Part shown: one piece after another, positions 7,755 through 17,093 of the stretch
Position numbering within the stretch: position 1 is the stretch's first letter
Layout of the letters: every line of letters starts with the position of its first letter
Source: Clostridia bacterium
Lineage (GTDB): Bacteria > Bacillota > Clostridia > UBA1381
NCBI GenBank assembly: GCA_017935675.1
Contig: JAGBHE010000065.1
Location: 1-64,000, forward strand
Direction: 5' to 3'
DNA length: 64,000 bases
Translations under genes and position numbers: made by a program
Notes under the pieces: generated by a model
Database searches by the model: none
Told to the model about the DNA's origin: nothing
The model's input: only the letters and a program-made list of their open reading frames with translations

Positions 7755-7885
7755 CCCTTACCTGCTGCATTTTTTGAGATTGAGGTAAGCAACACTACAA
7801 AAGAAGCTTATACATATCAAATTGCATTTTCTGTATCAAATCCATATAAAGCATCCTGCAATGAGAGCTTTTCAGAGCAATGCTT
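7755..7885 (+). pseudogene. Fragment of a GH116 glycosidase gene
   Basis: About 43 codons (PAAFFEIEVSNTTKEAY...SCNESFS) match the intact GH116 gene at about 11496-11620 at roughly 90% of bases and nearly every residue. There is no start, signal or catalytic region, and the frame is lost after NESFSEQCF. It is the relic of a second GH116 copy or of a duplication from the gene 3.6 kb downstream. Confidence 0.8.
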
Positions 7886-8058
7886 TTGCGCCTCAGATTA
7901 TGACCGAGGCATTCAGGCGGGACAACCGTATGATTTCAAATGCAATACATCTGTTTATTGATGCATGGCCGTCAGGCTGGATGAAAACGATAATGGATTG
8001 CAGACGAAATCCGAAGCCTGCATATACAGACCGTCAGAACACAGAGATCATTATTTAA
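7880..8058 (+). pseudogene. Fragment resembling the C-terminal part of a GH2 glycoside hydrolase
   Basis: In the next frame the sequence reads NAFAPQIMTEAFRRDNRMIS, then a segment with FIDAWPSGWMK and DCRRNPKPAY. This is the pattern at the end of GH2 TIM barrels (the WP strand followed by a proline-lysine-proline-aromatic motif). It begins where the GH116 fragment loses its frame and stops at 8056-8058. It carries no catalytic acid/nucleophile region. The family assignment is from memory of the motif; that it is a relic is more certain than which GH2 it was. Confidence 0.5.
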
Positions 8059-8134
8059 TTGCATTGATTTGACAAAAGTTTGTTTCTTTTTCTTCGATAT
8101 GTTAACAGTAATAAATAAAAATATTCTTCCGAGC

Positions 8135-8163
8135 TTGAAAAATAAATTATTTCGGCGTATAAT
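8135..8163 (+). promoter_or_regulatory. Sigma-A promoter of the CE15-like gene
   Basis: TTGAAA at 8135-8140 and TATAAT at 8158-8163 with a 17-base spacer, about 145 bases before the ATG at 8308. The leader between them shows no clear structure. Confidence 0.65.
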
Positions 8164-8307
8164 ACTATTTAAGGAACGGAAGGAATTGTATTTGGAGATA
8201 TGCAGCAAGAGCCGGGAGGATACATAAACACAAATCTTTTGGATTAAGCATTTTTAAATCAGACTGATACCTATGAATACAAATAACAAAAGGGGCATTG
8301 ATTAAAA

Positions 8308-9390
8308 ATGAGCAATGAATTATTAAAAACAATAAGCGGAGTGAAAATTGAAAGTACAGAGACATGGGAAAAATTCAGACGACCTGAGATAATGAATCTG
8401 ATGTCCGAATACATATACGGCGTAAGACCGGTTGAAAGGCCAAAGGATTTGAAGTTTAAAACAGTGAAAAGCGAGACAATAGAGAAAGGTATATTGCATG
8501 AAATAATAGAAATAAGCTTTTCCGATTACAGCTTTAAGGTGTACGGATATTTGCCGGAGGAATTCAGCGGAAAAGTACCTGCTTTTATATATGTTATGCA
8601 TGAGTTTGAGGAAAATCATTGTGATTTGGATAGCAGTATTGAATGTGAGTATGTAAACATAAGAGAGATAATCAAACGTGGGTATGCTGTATTTATTATG
8701 CCCACAAGCGGCATTGCACCCGATTTTACGGCTCAAGCCAATTATACAAAAGGAGTATATCCTGTATTCACACCCGACGTTAATGACAGAAAGGAAAACT
8801 CATGGGCAACAATCTCAGCGTGGAGCTGGGGAGCTTCAAGAGTTATGGATTACATTGAAAACGACAGCAGAATAGATTCCGAAAAAGTATCGGTTGCAGG
8901 TCATTCGAGAGGCGGAAAAACCGCATTATGGTGCGGCGCGACAGACACGCGTATTATGTGTGCGATTTCCAATAATTCGGGATGTGCCGGTGCTGCAATG
9001 CACCAAACCAAGGGCGGAGAGCATATCAAGGATATTAACAGAACCGATTGGTTCTGCAAAAATTATCATAAGTTTGATGATAATGAGGATATGCTGCCCA
9101 CAGATCAGCATATGCTGATTTCCGCAATGGCGCCAAGACTTTGTTATGTGGCAAGCTCTTCAAAGGATGATTGGGCAGACCCTGAGGCCGAAAGACTTTC
9201 GTGCAGATTGGCAAACGAGGTATATGAGCTGTACGGCAAAAAGGGAGTGGTGCTTCCGGAAGAGCCGGTTGAGCTTGATAAGGCGTATCACGAAGGAAAT
9301 ATCGGGTATCATGTTAAAACCGGGGATCACAGTATAACCTTTGCGGATTGGGATATGTTTCTTGACTTTATTGATTCAAAAATCAAGTGA
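8308..9390 (+). CDS. CE15-like glucuronoyl esterase / acetylxylan esterase-type alpha/beta hydrolase
   Basis: A 360-residue alpha/beta hydrolase. The nucleophile elbow GHSRGGK has its serine at residue 200, and the following basic residue plus KTALW match the CE15 pattern (G-C/H-S-R-x-G-K). A catalytic-type histidine sits in TGDHSITF (H341) near the C-terminus, and an acidic segment DDWADPEAE (~285-293) can supply the third member. CE15 enzymes cleave esters between glucuronic acid of xylan and lignin alcohols or related uronate esters. There is no signal peptide, so this copy would act in the cytosol on imported oligosaccharides. The ATG at 8308 has an AAAAGGGG site. It is followed by yitT and lies near GH116, in keeping with carbohydrate use. 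A general acyl hydrolase remains possible. Confidence 0.75.
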   Translation: MSNELLKTISGVKIESTETWEKFRRPEIMNLMSEYIYGVRPVERPKDLKFKTVKSETIEKGILHEIIEISFSDYSFKVYGYLPEEFSGKVPAFIYVMHEFEENHCDLDSSIECEYVNIREIIKRGYAVFIMPTSGIAPDFTAQANYTKGVYPVFTPDVNDRKENSWATISAWSWGASRVMDYIENDSRIDSEKVSVAGHSRGGKTALWCGATDTRIMCAISNNSGCAGAAMHQTKGGEHIKDINRTDWFCKNYHKFDDNEDMLPTDQHMLISAMAPRLCYVASSSKDDWADPEAERLSCRLANEVYELYGKKGVVLPEEPVELDKAYHEGNIGYHVKTGDHSITFADWDMFLDFIDSKIK

Positions 9391-9435
9391 ATGTCAAAGT
9401 GATAATGTTACAGTAGATAGAACAGGGGCGGGACA

Positions 9436-10290
9436 GTGAACTATAAGAAAGAAAATAAGGTTTTAAGTTTTGTGTGTATGACGGTGGGAGTGGTGCTGCT
9501 TACTGTGGGGGTATATTTTTTTAAAATACCTAACGGCTTTTCAACCGGAGGAGTAAGCGGTATAGGTACATTGCTGGGAAAGATAACAAGCCTTACCCCG
9601 GGAATGTGGATCACGATAATCAATGTGCTTTTATTATTGGTTGGATTTGTGTTTTTGGGAAAAGAAACAGGAGTAAAAACCGTTTATTGCAGCTTGCTGT
9701 TTTCTCTTCTGACCTGGGTTCTTGAAAGTGTTGTGCAGCTTCCGGGCCCTGTTACAGACCAGAAATTACTTGAGCTTATTTATGCAATGCTTCTGACCTC
9801 CATAGGCTCTGCACTGATTTTTAATTTCGGCGCTTCCTCGGGGGGAACGGATATTGTGGCACTGATTCTGAAAAAATATTCTAAAATGGATGTCGGAAAA
9901 GCGCTTTTATGTACTGATTTCATCATTGCGAGCTGTTCCTTTTTTGTATTTGATGTGCAGACAGGACTGTTTTCATTGCTCGGACTTTTTGCAAAAGCAT
10001 TTATTGTTGATGGAGTAATTGAAAATCTGAATACCTGTAAATATTTTATTGTTATAACGACCGAGTATGAAACAATAGCTCAATATATTATAAATGAGCT
10101 GCATCACAGTGCAACGATAAATGATGCTGTCGGCGAATACACACAATCGGAAAAGAAGATGATACATACCGTTTGCCGAAGAATTGAAGCATTGAAGCTA
10201 AAAGAAAAAGTAACAGAGGTGGATTCCAACGCATTTATAATTATTACAACAAGCAGTGAGATAATAGGAAGAGGATTCAGAGGGGTTTGA
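9436..10290 (+). CDS. YitT family membrane protein
   Basis: A 284-residue YitT-family protein: about five to six membrane segments in the first ~190 residues, including a Gly-rich NGFSTGGVSGIGTLL motif and FGASSGGTDIVALIL, followed by a cytoplasmic DUF2179 domain (roughly residues 195-284, ending SSEIIGRGFRG). Function of the family is not settled; a transport role is often proposed. The start is GTG at 9436 with a GGGGCGGGA-type site. No promoter is obvious in the 45 bases after the esterase stop, so it may be co-transcribed with it. Confidence 0.9.
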   Translation: MNYKKENKVLSFVCMTVGVVLLTVGVYFFKIPNGFSTGGVSGIGTLLGKITSLTPGMWITIINVLLLLVGFVFLGKETGVKTVYCSLLFSLLTWVLESVVQLPGPVTDQKLLELIYAMLLTSIGSALIFNFGASSGGTDIVALILKKYSKMDVGKALLCTDFIIASCSFFVFDVQTGLFSLLGLFAKAFIVDGVIENLNTCKYFIVITTEYETIAQYIINELHHSATINDAVGEYTQSEKKMIHTVCRRIEALKLKEKVTEVDSNAFIIITTSSEIIGRGFRGV

Positions 10291-10384
10291 CGGCAAACAG
10301 CCTGCATATTCTGCATACGGGAAATAATGGTATATCCGGGCTGTGTTGACAGATAAAAAACGTTGAGGCTGACAAGGCGTAATG

Positions 10385-10630
10385 ACACAAGGGGACGGTT
10401 CTCCTGTGTTCAAAAAAAGAGAAATACAGAAGGATTTTTGGATGTTTTAAGCAATTTTTGTTGTTCATTTCAGTAAGAACTGAAAAACAGTCATTTATTG
10501 TTTTCAGCGGTAGATTTTATTTTCACTGAAAAATTAAGTGGAAACCGTTGCTTTTAAATGCGTGGAATATCTTAATTTAACTATATTTTTATAATACAAA
10601 ACGAACACAAGAGAACCGTCCCCTTGTGTT
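10385..10630 (+). mobile_element. MITE, copy 2 (246 bp)
   Basis: Near-identical to 5878-6125 over its whole length with a few substitutions and small indels; same ACACAAGGGGACGG / CCGTCCCCTTGTGT ends. It sits in the intergenic space after yitT and interrupts no recognisable gene. No transposase is encoded. Confidence 0.8.
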
Positions 10631-10862
10631 ACTGATAAAATGTATTATTTTGAATTTGATACGTGATAAAATTTTTGCCCCTAACTTAACACGAACTTTT
10701 TGTCTTTTTTTGTCGAATATTTTTAAAAAAATATGAAGATTTTAATTTGGTTTGTTTGTATATTAGCAAATTCTATAATAACAGCAGTGATAAAATTGAA
10801 TGGAATTATTTTAGAGTAATTCTTGCGTTCATAATGTAGATGATAACATTTGCCGTTGATAA

Positions 10863-11043
10863 AATGCTTTGTGAAAAGTGTGAAGATAACAAAACCAATA
10901 AACAGAAAAATTATTGCAACTGCTGAAACTATTGATGAAGAAGTTGACGAGATTGACGATAAAATTGCTTTTGCAGAAAATGCGGATTTAAACTAATTAA
11001 TGATAGCGAGTTTTGTAGTCAATGCGGTACAAAAATTGTTTAA
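10863..11043 (+). pseudogene. Remnant of a small zinc-ribbon protein gene
   Basis: A 20-codon frame from ATG 10863 has Cys pairs (MLCEKC...YCNC). After frame changes, bases 10969-11043 read FCRKCGFKLINDSEFCSQCG, then TKIV and a stop; this is a typical double CxxC zinc ribbon. No single frame joins them, so the gene appears broken by indels. It ends 16 bases before the GH116 start. The rest of the 10631-10862 stretch holds only AT-rich sequence with a weak promoter-like TTGTTT-16-TATAAT at 10752-10779. Confidence 0.5.
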
Positions 11044-11059
11044 ACGAGGAGAAATAAAA

Positions 11060-13588
11060 ATGAAATATGTTAAAGAATTTACTAAAGAGATATCCTTTCC
11101 GTTAGGAGGAATTGGTACGGGAAGCATTGGTTTATCGGGAAACGGAAGTCTTATAGATTGGGAAATATTTAACAGACCGTCAAAGGGAAGCACCAACAGG
11201 TATACAAATTTTGCTGTAAGAGCCATAAAAAATGATCGTATTATTCCTATGATTATGCGGGGAGATGCTAATAAAGACTTTATCGGTCAGTTTAAGTGCT
11301 CGACAGATTATACAGGTTACGGATTCGGTCCGGATGCAGAGAGTATGTGCGGTTTTCCGCATTTTGAGAACATAGAATTTGACGGCGAATTCCCTGTTGC
11401 AAACCTTACTTTTAAGGATGATAAATTTCCCGGCGGTATAAAAATGAAAGCGTTTAACCCTTTCATTCCAAACGATTCGGAAAATTCAAGCATACCTGCT
11501 GCTTTTTTTGAGATTGAGGTAAGCAATACTACAAAAGAAGCTTATGCATATCAAATTGCATTTTCCGTATCAAACCCATACAAAGTATCCTGCAATGAGA
11601 GCTTTTCAGCGCAGGGCTTTAAAGGCTTGATGCTTTTGAATAAGGGAGCAGAAAAGAATGAACCCGGATACGGTGACCTTACGATTGCAACCGACTGCAA
11701 AAGCAGCTATGTTCAAGCTTATTGGTATCGCGGCGGGTGGTTTGACGCGGCAGAAACCTTTTGGCACGAATTTTCTTTAAATAAAACCTTGACAGACAGG
11801 AAATATGATGATGCCGGCGCATATGATACCGGTACATTGATTGCGGAAGCTGAGGTGCAGCCCGGTGAAAGTAAAAAGATAAGGTTTGTATTGTCATGGA
11901 ATGTGCCGAATTGTTATAATTACTGGAGCGAATATAAAGATGAATCAGGCAAAGACGTACAATGGAAAAACTATTATGCGACTTGCTTTAAAGACTCCCG
12001 GGCTTCAGCAATTTATTCTCTTGAAAACTGGCTTAGCCTGCAGCGGCGCACCGAGACCTTCAAGGATGCTTTGTACGGTTCAACTTTCCCGGAGGAGGTT
12101 AAGGATGCGGCATTTTCCAATCTTTCAGTGCTCAAATCTCCTACTGTTCTGAGACTTGAGGATGGTTCTTTTTACGGATGGGAGGGCGTTACCGAAAGGG
12201 CGGGCTCTTGCGAGGGAACCTGTCAGCACGTATGGAATTATGCATATGCCTTGTGCTTTCTGTTCCCTGATTTGGAAAGATCGATAAGGAATCTTGAATT
12301 CAAATACAGTACTGATAAAAACGGCAGAATGGGATTTAGGCTAATGCTGCCCCTCGGAAGGAGGATGACGGAACATAGAGCCTGTGTTGACGGGCAGATG
12401 GGCAGTGTTATCAAGTGCTACAGAGAATGGAAAATATCGGGCGATAATATGTGGCTTAAGGATAATTGGAACAACATAAAGAAGATTCTTGAGTATGCCT
12501 GGAGTGATGAGAATTATGATAGATGGGATAAAGATAAAGACGGCGTTTTGGAGGGCAGGCAGCACCATACGCTTGATATGGAGCTTTTTGGGCCGTCTTC
12601 ATGGCTTGAGGGAATGTATCTTGCTGCACTTAAGGCCGCATCTGAAATGGCGGATTATTTAGGTGATACACAAAAGTCGGCAGAATACGGTGAATTGTTT
12701 GAAAAAGGTTATAATTGGATGAAAAACAACTTGTTTAACGGCAAGTATTTTATTCAAAAAATTGATATAAATGACAAGAATTTAGTTGATAAGTTCGATG
12801 CGTCACAGGCGTATTGGAACGATGAAAAAGGACAGATAAAATATCAGGTTGCAGAAGGCTCAATAATAGACCAAATGCTTGCTCAGTGGCACGCAGATAT
12901 ACTGGGATTGGGAGAAATATTTGACAGGGCGCAGGTATCGGAAGCACTTTCGCAAATGATGAAAAACAACTTTAAGCCGAGAATGCGTGATTTCACAAAT
13001 CCATGGAGAATATTCTCGGTTAACGATGAAGCAGGTACGGTTATATGCGATTATCCCGATGAGGCAGAGAAGCCGGTAATTCCTATTCCTTACAGCGGAG
13101 AAACAATGACAGGCTTTGAGTATTCGTTTGCCGGACTCTTGATTTCCCGCGGCAGGCTTGATGACGGATTAAAGGTTGTAAAAGCAGTTCGTAACAGATT
13201 TGACGGAAATAAGAGAAATCCGTGGAATGAATTTGAATGTGGAAGTAATTACGCCAGATCTATGGCGAGCTATGCCCTTGTACCGATACTTTCGGGATTT
13301 TCATTTGATATGCCAAATAAGTATATCGGATTTAATCCGTATAAGACAGATAATTTTAAAGCTATATGGTCTGTGGACGGCGCATGGGGTGAGTTTGAAA
13401 TAACCAAAGGGAAGGCTGTTTTGACAATTTTTGAGGGAGAGCTCGTACTAAACTCCTTTGGCGCGGCATTTTGTGATAGCATTTCTTCATTATCAATTGA
13501 TGGAAAAATTCTTGACTTTAATTTAAAAGATGGTATAATATATTTTGAAGAGACAAAAATTTGCGGTAAAATGGAAATTTTAATATGA
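11060..13588 (+). CDS. GH116 family beta-glycosidase (GBA2-like)
   Basis: An 842-residue protein with the GH116 layout: an N-terminal beta-sandwich starting with the hallmark SFPLGGIGTGSIGLSGNG and a C-terminal (alpha/alpha)6 barrel. The barrel carries HTLDMELFGPSSWLEG, whose Glu (E508) is the likely nucleophile, and VICDYPDEAEK with D664 as the likely acid/base. Family members are retaining beta-glucosidases or beta-xylosidases. The ATG at 11060 is used because GAGGAGA lies just before it; an in-frame upstream ATG (11000) runs through the zinc-ribbon relic. There is no signal peptide, so the enzyme is cytosolic. The next gene is a membrane AraC regulator, and a relic of a second GH116 lies at 7755. 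Confidence 0.92.
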   Translation: MKYVKEFTKEISFPLGGIGTGSIGLSGNGSLIDWEIFNRPSKGSTNRYTNFAVRAIKNDRIIPMIMRGDANKDFIGQFKCSTDYTGYGFGPDAESMCGFPHFENIEFDGEFPVANLTFKDDKFPGGIKMKAFNPFIPNDSENSSIPAAFFEIEVSNTTKEAYAYQIAFSVSNPYKVSCNESFSAQGFKGLMLLNKGAEKNEPGYGDLTIATDCKSSYVQAYWYRGGWFDAAETFWHEFSLNKTLTDRKYDDAGAYDTGTLIAEAEVQPGESKKIRFVLSWNVPNCYNYWSEYKDESGKDVQWKNYYATCFKDSRASAIYSLENWLSLQRRTETFKDALYGSTFPEEVKDAAFSNLSVLKSPTVLRLEDGSFYGWEGVTERAGSCEGTCQHVWNYAYALCFLFPDLERSIRNLEFKYSTDKNGRMGFRLMLPLGRRMTEHRACVDGQMGSVIKCYREWKISGDNMWLKDNWNNIKKILEYAWSDENYDRWDKDKDGVLEGRQHHTLDMELFGPSSWLEGMYLAALKAASEMADYLGDTQKSAEYGELFEKGYNWMKNNLFNGKYFIQKIDINDKNLVDKFDASQAYWNDEKGQIKYQVAEGSIIDQMLAQWHADILGLGEIFDRAQVSEALSQMMKNNFKPRMRDFTNPWRIFSVNDEAGTVICDYPDEAEKPVIPIPYSGETMTGFEYSFAGLLISRGRLDDGLKVVKAVRNRFDGNKRNPWNEFECGSNYARSMASYALVPILSGFSFDMPNKYIGFNPYKTDNFKAIWSVDGAWGEFEITKGKAVLTIFEGELVLNSFGAAFCDSISSLSIDGKILDFNLKDGIIYFEETKICGKMEILI

Positions 13589-13639
13589 ATTGCTACAGCC
13601 GCAAAGCAGCGCTTTAAATTAATAAGGAGTACAATTAGT

Positions 13640-15691
13640 ATGAAAATAATTGAGCATGACAAGAGGTTTGTACGTGTCATCATTAATATAATTATCTCAG
13701 TAATAATTGTGACGGTGGTATCAAGTCTTTTGGTATGGTATTATTCAAATGCTGTCTTAAAAAAATATCAGTATAATGCTATAAACTACTATCAACAGAA
13801 TATATTAGAATCTATGGAGACAAATATAAAGATTTTACCTAAGGCTGTAATGCAGATATTTGATGATGAGGATATTTCAAAATGCATGAATTATGACGAG
13901 TGTAATGATGCTGAGATTGCAGAGGCAATGAGAAAGTTATCAGACCTTATGTTTTATTATAACATTGATAACGTGAAAATAATACATAAAAATTCTGATT
14001 CTTATTGGACGAGCGATGATATGAACAAAAAAAGCTTTGCTCAATTCGGTAATGATTCCAATACTCAGGAAGTATTAAAGTTGTACAGCGAAGGTAAAAG
14101 CTTTATCAGCGGTGCGCTGCTCAGTATTCCGAATGACGGATTGTTTTATACAAACTCAAATTTCAGAAATTATATATTCATATTAAGGCTTATACCTGAT
14201 GAATTTATGAACAATGTTTTGAATAATAATTCGCCGTTTATGAGTAACACATGGTTATATTACAACGGTGCGCTGTGTCTTACAGATTCAAAGGAGGTTG
14301 GTGACGCAACTGAAAAGTATGCAATCGACTTAAATTCGATGGTCGATTTAAACACAAAAAATACCGGGAATACACTTTTTGTGGCGAACAGGAACGGAAA
14401 TTATACTGCTTTGACGGCAGTATCAAATAAGGAGTTTATGGGAGAGCTTTATAGAAATATTGCTGTGCTGTTCGCTATTATGCTGATTGTATTGATAATA
14501 TGCGCCTTAAGCCTTGTCATGCATTCAAAATATTACAGGGTGATTAAAAATATCTATAGCGAAAAGCTCAAAAGTGCAATGAGCCATTTTGAGATGGGAT
14601 CATGGATGAATATTATTTTCAAGGTATTCTCAGGTATCGAGATTTCCGATGAGGAAAGGGAGATTGCTTCGAGGATGATTGGCAATTCTGCCAGGTCGAG
14701 ATACGTGCTTATGCTGGTATTAATAGATGGGTCGGATAATGAGAATGCTGTAATCAGTGATGAGCAGAAGCAGACAGTACAGGCAATCAATGAGGCGTTT
14801 TCGGATTATATGTGTTACGTGGTTCAGCTTGAAAAAGAGCGTATGGGTGTTGTCATATGCTATGAGGAATCGCAGTATGATGAATTGGAGGACAGGATAC
14901 GGAAGGTAACAACGGAGTATATCAGAGAGAAAACAGGAACAATAGTAAGCTTCGTAACAAGACATGGAAAAAAGAGCGAGAAGCTGGAGGACAATGTAAT
15001 AGAGCTGTTTAAAACAGTGCAGTATCATTTTGTCAGCAGATTTGGTGAGTTAATAAAATCTGAGGAGATGAGTGTTCCCGATTATAAGGCGGTATACCCA
15101 AAAGGCTTGGAGCAGAGAATTGCTTTGGCGTTAAAGGAAAATGATATTCAAGCGTATGATGAAGGGTGCAATGAGTTTATTAAATATATAACTGAAAATA
15201 ACTATCTTATGGGTCGCAAATGGGGAACATATCTCTATATGGATATAATGGATTCCTTCGGTAAAAAGGATGAAGCTGATATAGATGTGTCTCAGCTAAA
15301 GAATATACGGGAAATTTTCAGAATACTCAGAAGCAAAACAGAAAACAAGGATTTTGATGAAATAACTGTTTTTAAAGATAAATGCAAAAGACTTGTTGAG
15401 GAAAACTATCGGATATGCGACTACAGCGTACAGCTGCTGGCTGAGGCTTTGAATATAAGTCCTGTGTATGCCGGTCAGAAATTTAAAAAAGAGTTTGACA
15501 TAAGCTTCAATGCATATCTTGCAGAATACAGATGTAATATGGCAGCGAAAATGCTTGTTGAAACAAATAAGAAAACGGCAGAGATAGCGAGTGAGTGCGG
15601 ATTCAGAAGTGATACATATTTTAACTATACATTTAAAAAATATATGCATACTACCCCTTCTATGTACAGAAGGACTTATAAAAACACCTGA
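13640..15691 (+). CDS. Membrane-bound AraC family transcriptional regulator
   Basis: A 683-residue one-component regulator: a transmembrane segment at about residues 12-34, an extracellular sensor region of about 240 residues (Cache-like by position and pattern), a second transmembrane segment at about 273-297, a cytoplasmic linker, and a C-terminal AraC double helix-turn-helix (about 585-680) with ISPVYAGQKFKKEF and TAEIASECGFRSDTYF. Regulators of this build commonly control neighbouring sugar ABC transporters in Firmicutes. AAGGAG precedes the ATG at 13640. The gene is followed by a terminator and, after repeated boxes, by the transporter promoter at 15971, which it probably controls. It could also act on the GH116 gene just upstream. 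Confidence 0.88.
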   Translation: MKIIEHDKRFVRVIINIIISVIIVTVVSSLLVWYYSNAVLKKYQYNAINYYQQNILESMETNIKILPKAVMQIFDDEDISKCMNYDECNDAEIAEAMRKLSDLMFYYNIDNVKIIHKNSDSYWTSDDMNKKSFAQFGNDSNTQEVLKLYSEGKSFISGALLSIPNDGLFYTNSNFRNYIFILRLIPDEFMNNVLNNNSPFMSNTWLYYNGALCLTDSKEVGDATEKYAIDLNSMVDLNTKNTGNTLFVANRNGNYTALTAVSNKEFMGELYRNIAVLFAIMLIVLIICALSLVMHSKYYRVIKNIYSEKLKSAMSHFEMGSWMNIIFKVFSGIEISDEEREIASRMIGNSARSRYVLMLVLIDGSDNENAVISDEQKQTVQAINEAFSDYMCYVVQLEKERMGVVICYEESQYDELEDRIRKVTTEYIREKTGTIVSFVTRHGKKSEKLEDNVIELFKTVQYHFVSRFGELIKSEEMSVPDYKAVYPKGLEQRIALALKENDIQAYDEGCNEFIKYITENNYLMGRKWGTYLYMDIMDSFGKKDEADIDVSQLKNIREIFRILRSKTENKDFDEITVFKDKCKRLVEENYRICDYSVQLLAEALNISPVYAGQKFKKEFDISFNAYLAEYRCNMAAKMLVETNKKTAEIASECGFRSDTYFNYTFKKYMHTTPSMYRRTYKNT

Positions 15692-15759
15692 CATGTTCTA
15701 AAATCGGAATACAAGCTCATGTGAATGCGGAGAAAAACATGAGGTCGGGATGATTTAAT

Positions 15760-15822
15760 CCCCTTAGAGCAGATACTTGAAACAGTAAAATGTTTCAAGA
15801 CTGTTCTAAGGGGATTTTTTTT
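15760..15822 (+). terminator. Rho-independent terminator after the AraC regulator
   Basis: CCCCTTAGA pairs with TCTAAGGGG around an inner stem CTTGAAAC/GTTTCAAG and is followed by a run of eight T residues. Confidence 0.9.
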
Positions 15823-15825
15823 AGG

Positions 15826-15895
15826 AGAAAATTCAATAACAAGCTATGTCAAGCACTATAAAACTTTAGAAAATTCAATATATGTTTAGAAAATT
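15826..15895 (+). promoter_or_regulatory. Three AGAAAATT direct repeats, candidate activator sites
   Basis: AGAAAATT occurs at 15826, 15868 and 15888, the last two within TTTAGAAAATT and the first two followed by CAATA. The spacings are 42 and 20 bases, close to whole helical turns, so the copies face one side of the DNA. They lie 75-145 bases upstream of the -35 box at 15971, a fitting place for an AraC-type activator. AT-rich chance repeats are possible. Confidence 0.4.
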
Positions 15896-15970
15896 AATGA
15901 AAACCGTCTGTTTAAGCTGCAAACATATCTTTAATATTTAAAAATCATAAAGAAAATGAAGTTTTTTCTG

Positions 15971-15999
15971 TTGAAATGTGCGAATTAATATAGTATGAT
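15971..15999 (+). promoter_or_regulatory. Promoter of surface/transport locus A
   Basis: TTGAAA at 15971-15976 and TATGAT at 15994-15999 with a 17-base spacer, about 65 bases before the first permease. The non-consensus boxes suit an activated promoter. Confidence 0.6.
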
Positions 16000-16066
16000 G
16001 ATTGTGTAATGAATGTTTGATATGAAATTTAAAACGGATTGTTATTGAAAGGGAGGATTTTTGCAA

Positions 16067-17020
16067 ATGAAATCTAACGAGGCAACTGTGACCGAGGTTG
16101 CCGGAAAGCATAAAAAGAAAAAGTACGGTTCGACACATTGGCTGCTGACACTAATGGCATTGCCGGGCATATTGATAATCTTCATATTTAAGTATCTTCC
16201 TATGGGCGGACTCATATTAGCTTTTAAAAACTATAAATACAGTCTTGGTATTTTAGGAAGTGAATGGGTTGGAATGAAGAACTTTATGTTTCTTTTTAAC
16301 TCAAGTACATTTTCTATACTTGTAAGAAATACAGTTCTCTACAATCTCGCATTTATTGTACTTAATATAGTTGCAGGGATTATGGCAGCATTATTTCTTG
16401 ATAATGTGATGAGCAAACGAGGGATAAAATTATTCCAGACATCAATGTTTTTACCTTACTTTTTATCATGGATAGTAGTATCATATATAAGCTTGTCACT
16501 ATTGGATTATGATAAAGGTATCATAAATCAGATATTGGGAGTATTCGGGCAAAACAGTATTTCCTTTTATTCGGAAACAAAATGGTGGCCTGCAATTCTT
16601 ATATTTTTTAACACATGGAAAAATTTAGGATTCAATGCGCTTATTTATTACGGCACAATAATTTCTATAGATTCGGAATTGTATGAGGCAGCAACGATTG
16701 ACGGCTGCGGATATTTCAGAAGAGTAAAGTATATTACGATTCCGCATTTGAAGCCAACTGTTATTATTCTCGGACTTCTGGCACTTAGCGGAATCTTCAG
16801 GTCAGATTTTGGATTGTTTTACTATCTGCCTGCGGACAGCGGAGCTTTATATGATGTCACGGATGTTCTTGATACGTACATAACGAGGTCAATCCTGAAT
16901 ACATCCAGTCTCGGACAGTCGACCGCGACAGGCTTGGTTCAGTCTATCGTCGGACTGCTGTTGATATTAACCGTGAATTCGGTTGTACGGAAATACGAGA
17001 GTGAAAGCGCATTATTCTGA
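16067..17020 (+). CDS. Sugar ABC transporter permease (LplB/MalF type)
   Basis: A 317-residue inner-membrane permease with about six transmembrane segments. The EAA loop reads YEAATIDGCGYFRRVKYITI and docks the ATPase. Other LplB-type signatures are KYLPMGGLILAFKNYK near the N-terminus and FRSDFGLFYYLP. It forms a heterodimer with the next permease and imports oligosaccharides delivered by the lipoprotein at 18143. The ATG at 16067 follows GGGAGG (16051-16056) at a normal distance; TTG at 16061 is too close. No ATPase gene is in the window, as is usual for this family, which shares a MsmK-like ATPase. Confidence 0.92.
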   Translation: MKSNEATVTEVAGKHKKKKYGSTHWLLTLMALPGILIIFIFKYLPMGGLILAFKNYKYSLGILGSEWVGMKNFMFLFNSSTFSILVRNTVLYNLAFIVLNIVAGIMAALFLDNVMSKRGIKLFQTSMFLPYFLSWIVVSYISLSLLDYDKGIINQILGVFGQNSISFYSETKWWPAILIFFNTWKNLGFNALIYYGTIISIDSELYEAATIDGCGYFRRVKYITIPHLKPTVIILGLLALSGIFRSDFGLFYYLPADSGALYDVTDVLDTYITRSILNTSSLGQSTATGLVQSIVGLLLILTVNSVVRKYESESALF

Positions 17021-17093
17021 TGCGGTATCCGGAATTTGCGCGTATGAAATATTGAATAGTTTGTCAGTAGAGAAAGGAGTAAAGACGCAAACA

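Noticed and set aside
7752..8058. Two short plus-strand frames that could be small genes
   Set aside because: Both are pieces of glycoside hydrolase genes (GH116 and GH2-like) with no starts of their own, so they are listed as relics.
11000..11059. Upstream ATG (11000) as the GH116 start
   Set aside because: It runs through the zinc-ribbon relic in another frame; GAGGAGA sits right before ATG 11060, where the conserved GH116 N-terminus begins.
16983..17093. N-terminal extension of the second permease overlapping the first
   Set aside because: The extension is hydrophilic, overlaps the previous gene by 38 bases and is absent from the YtcP family; ATG 17094 gives the family length.
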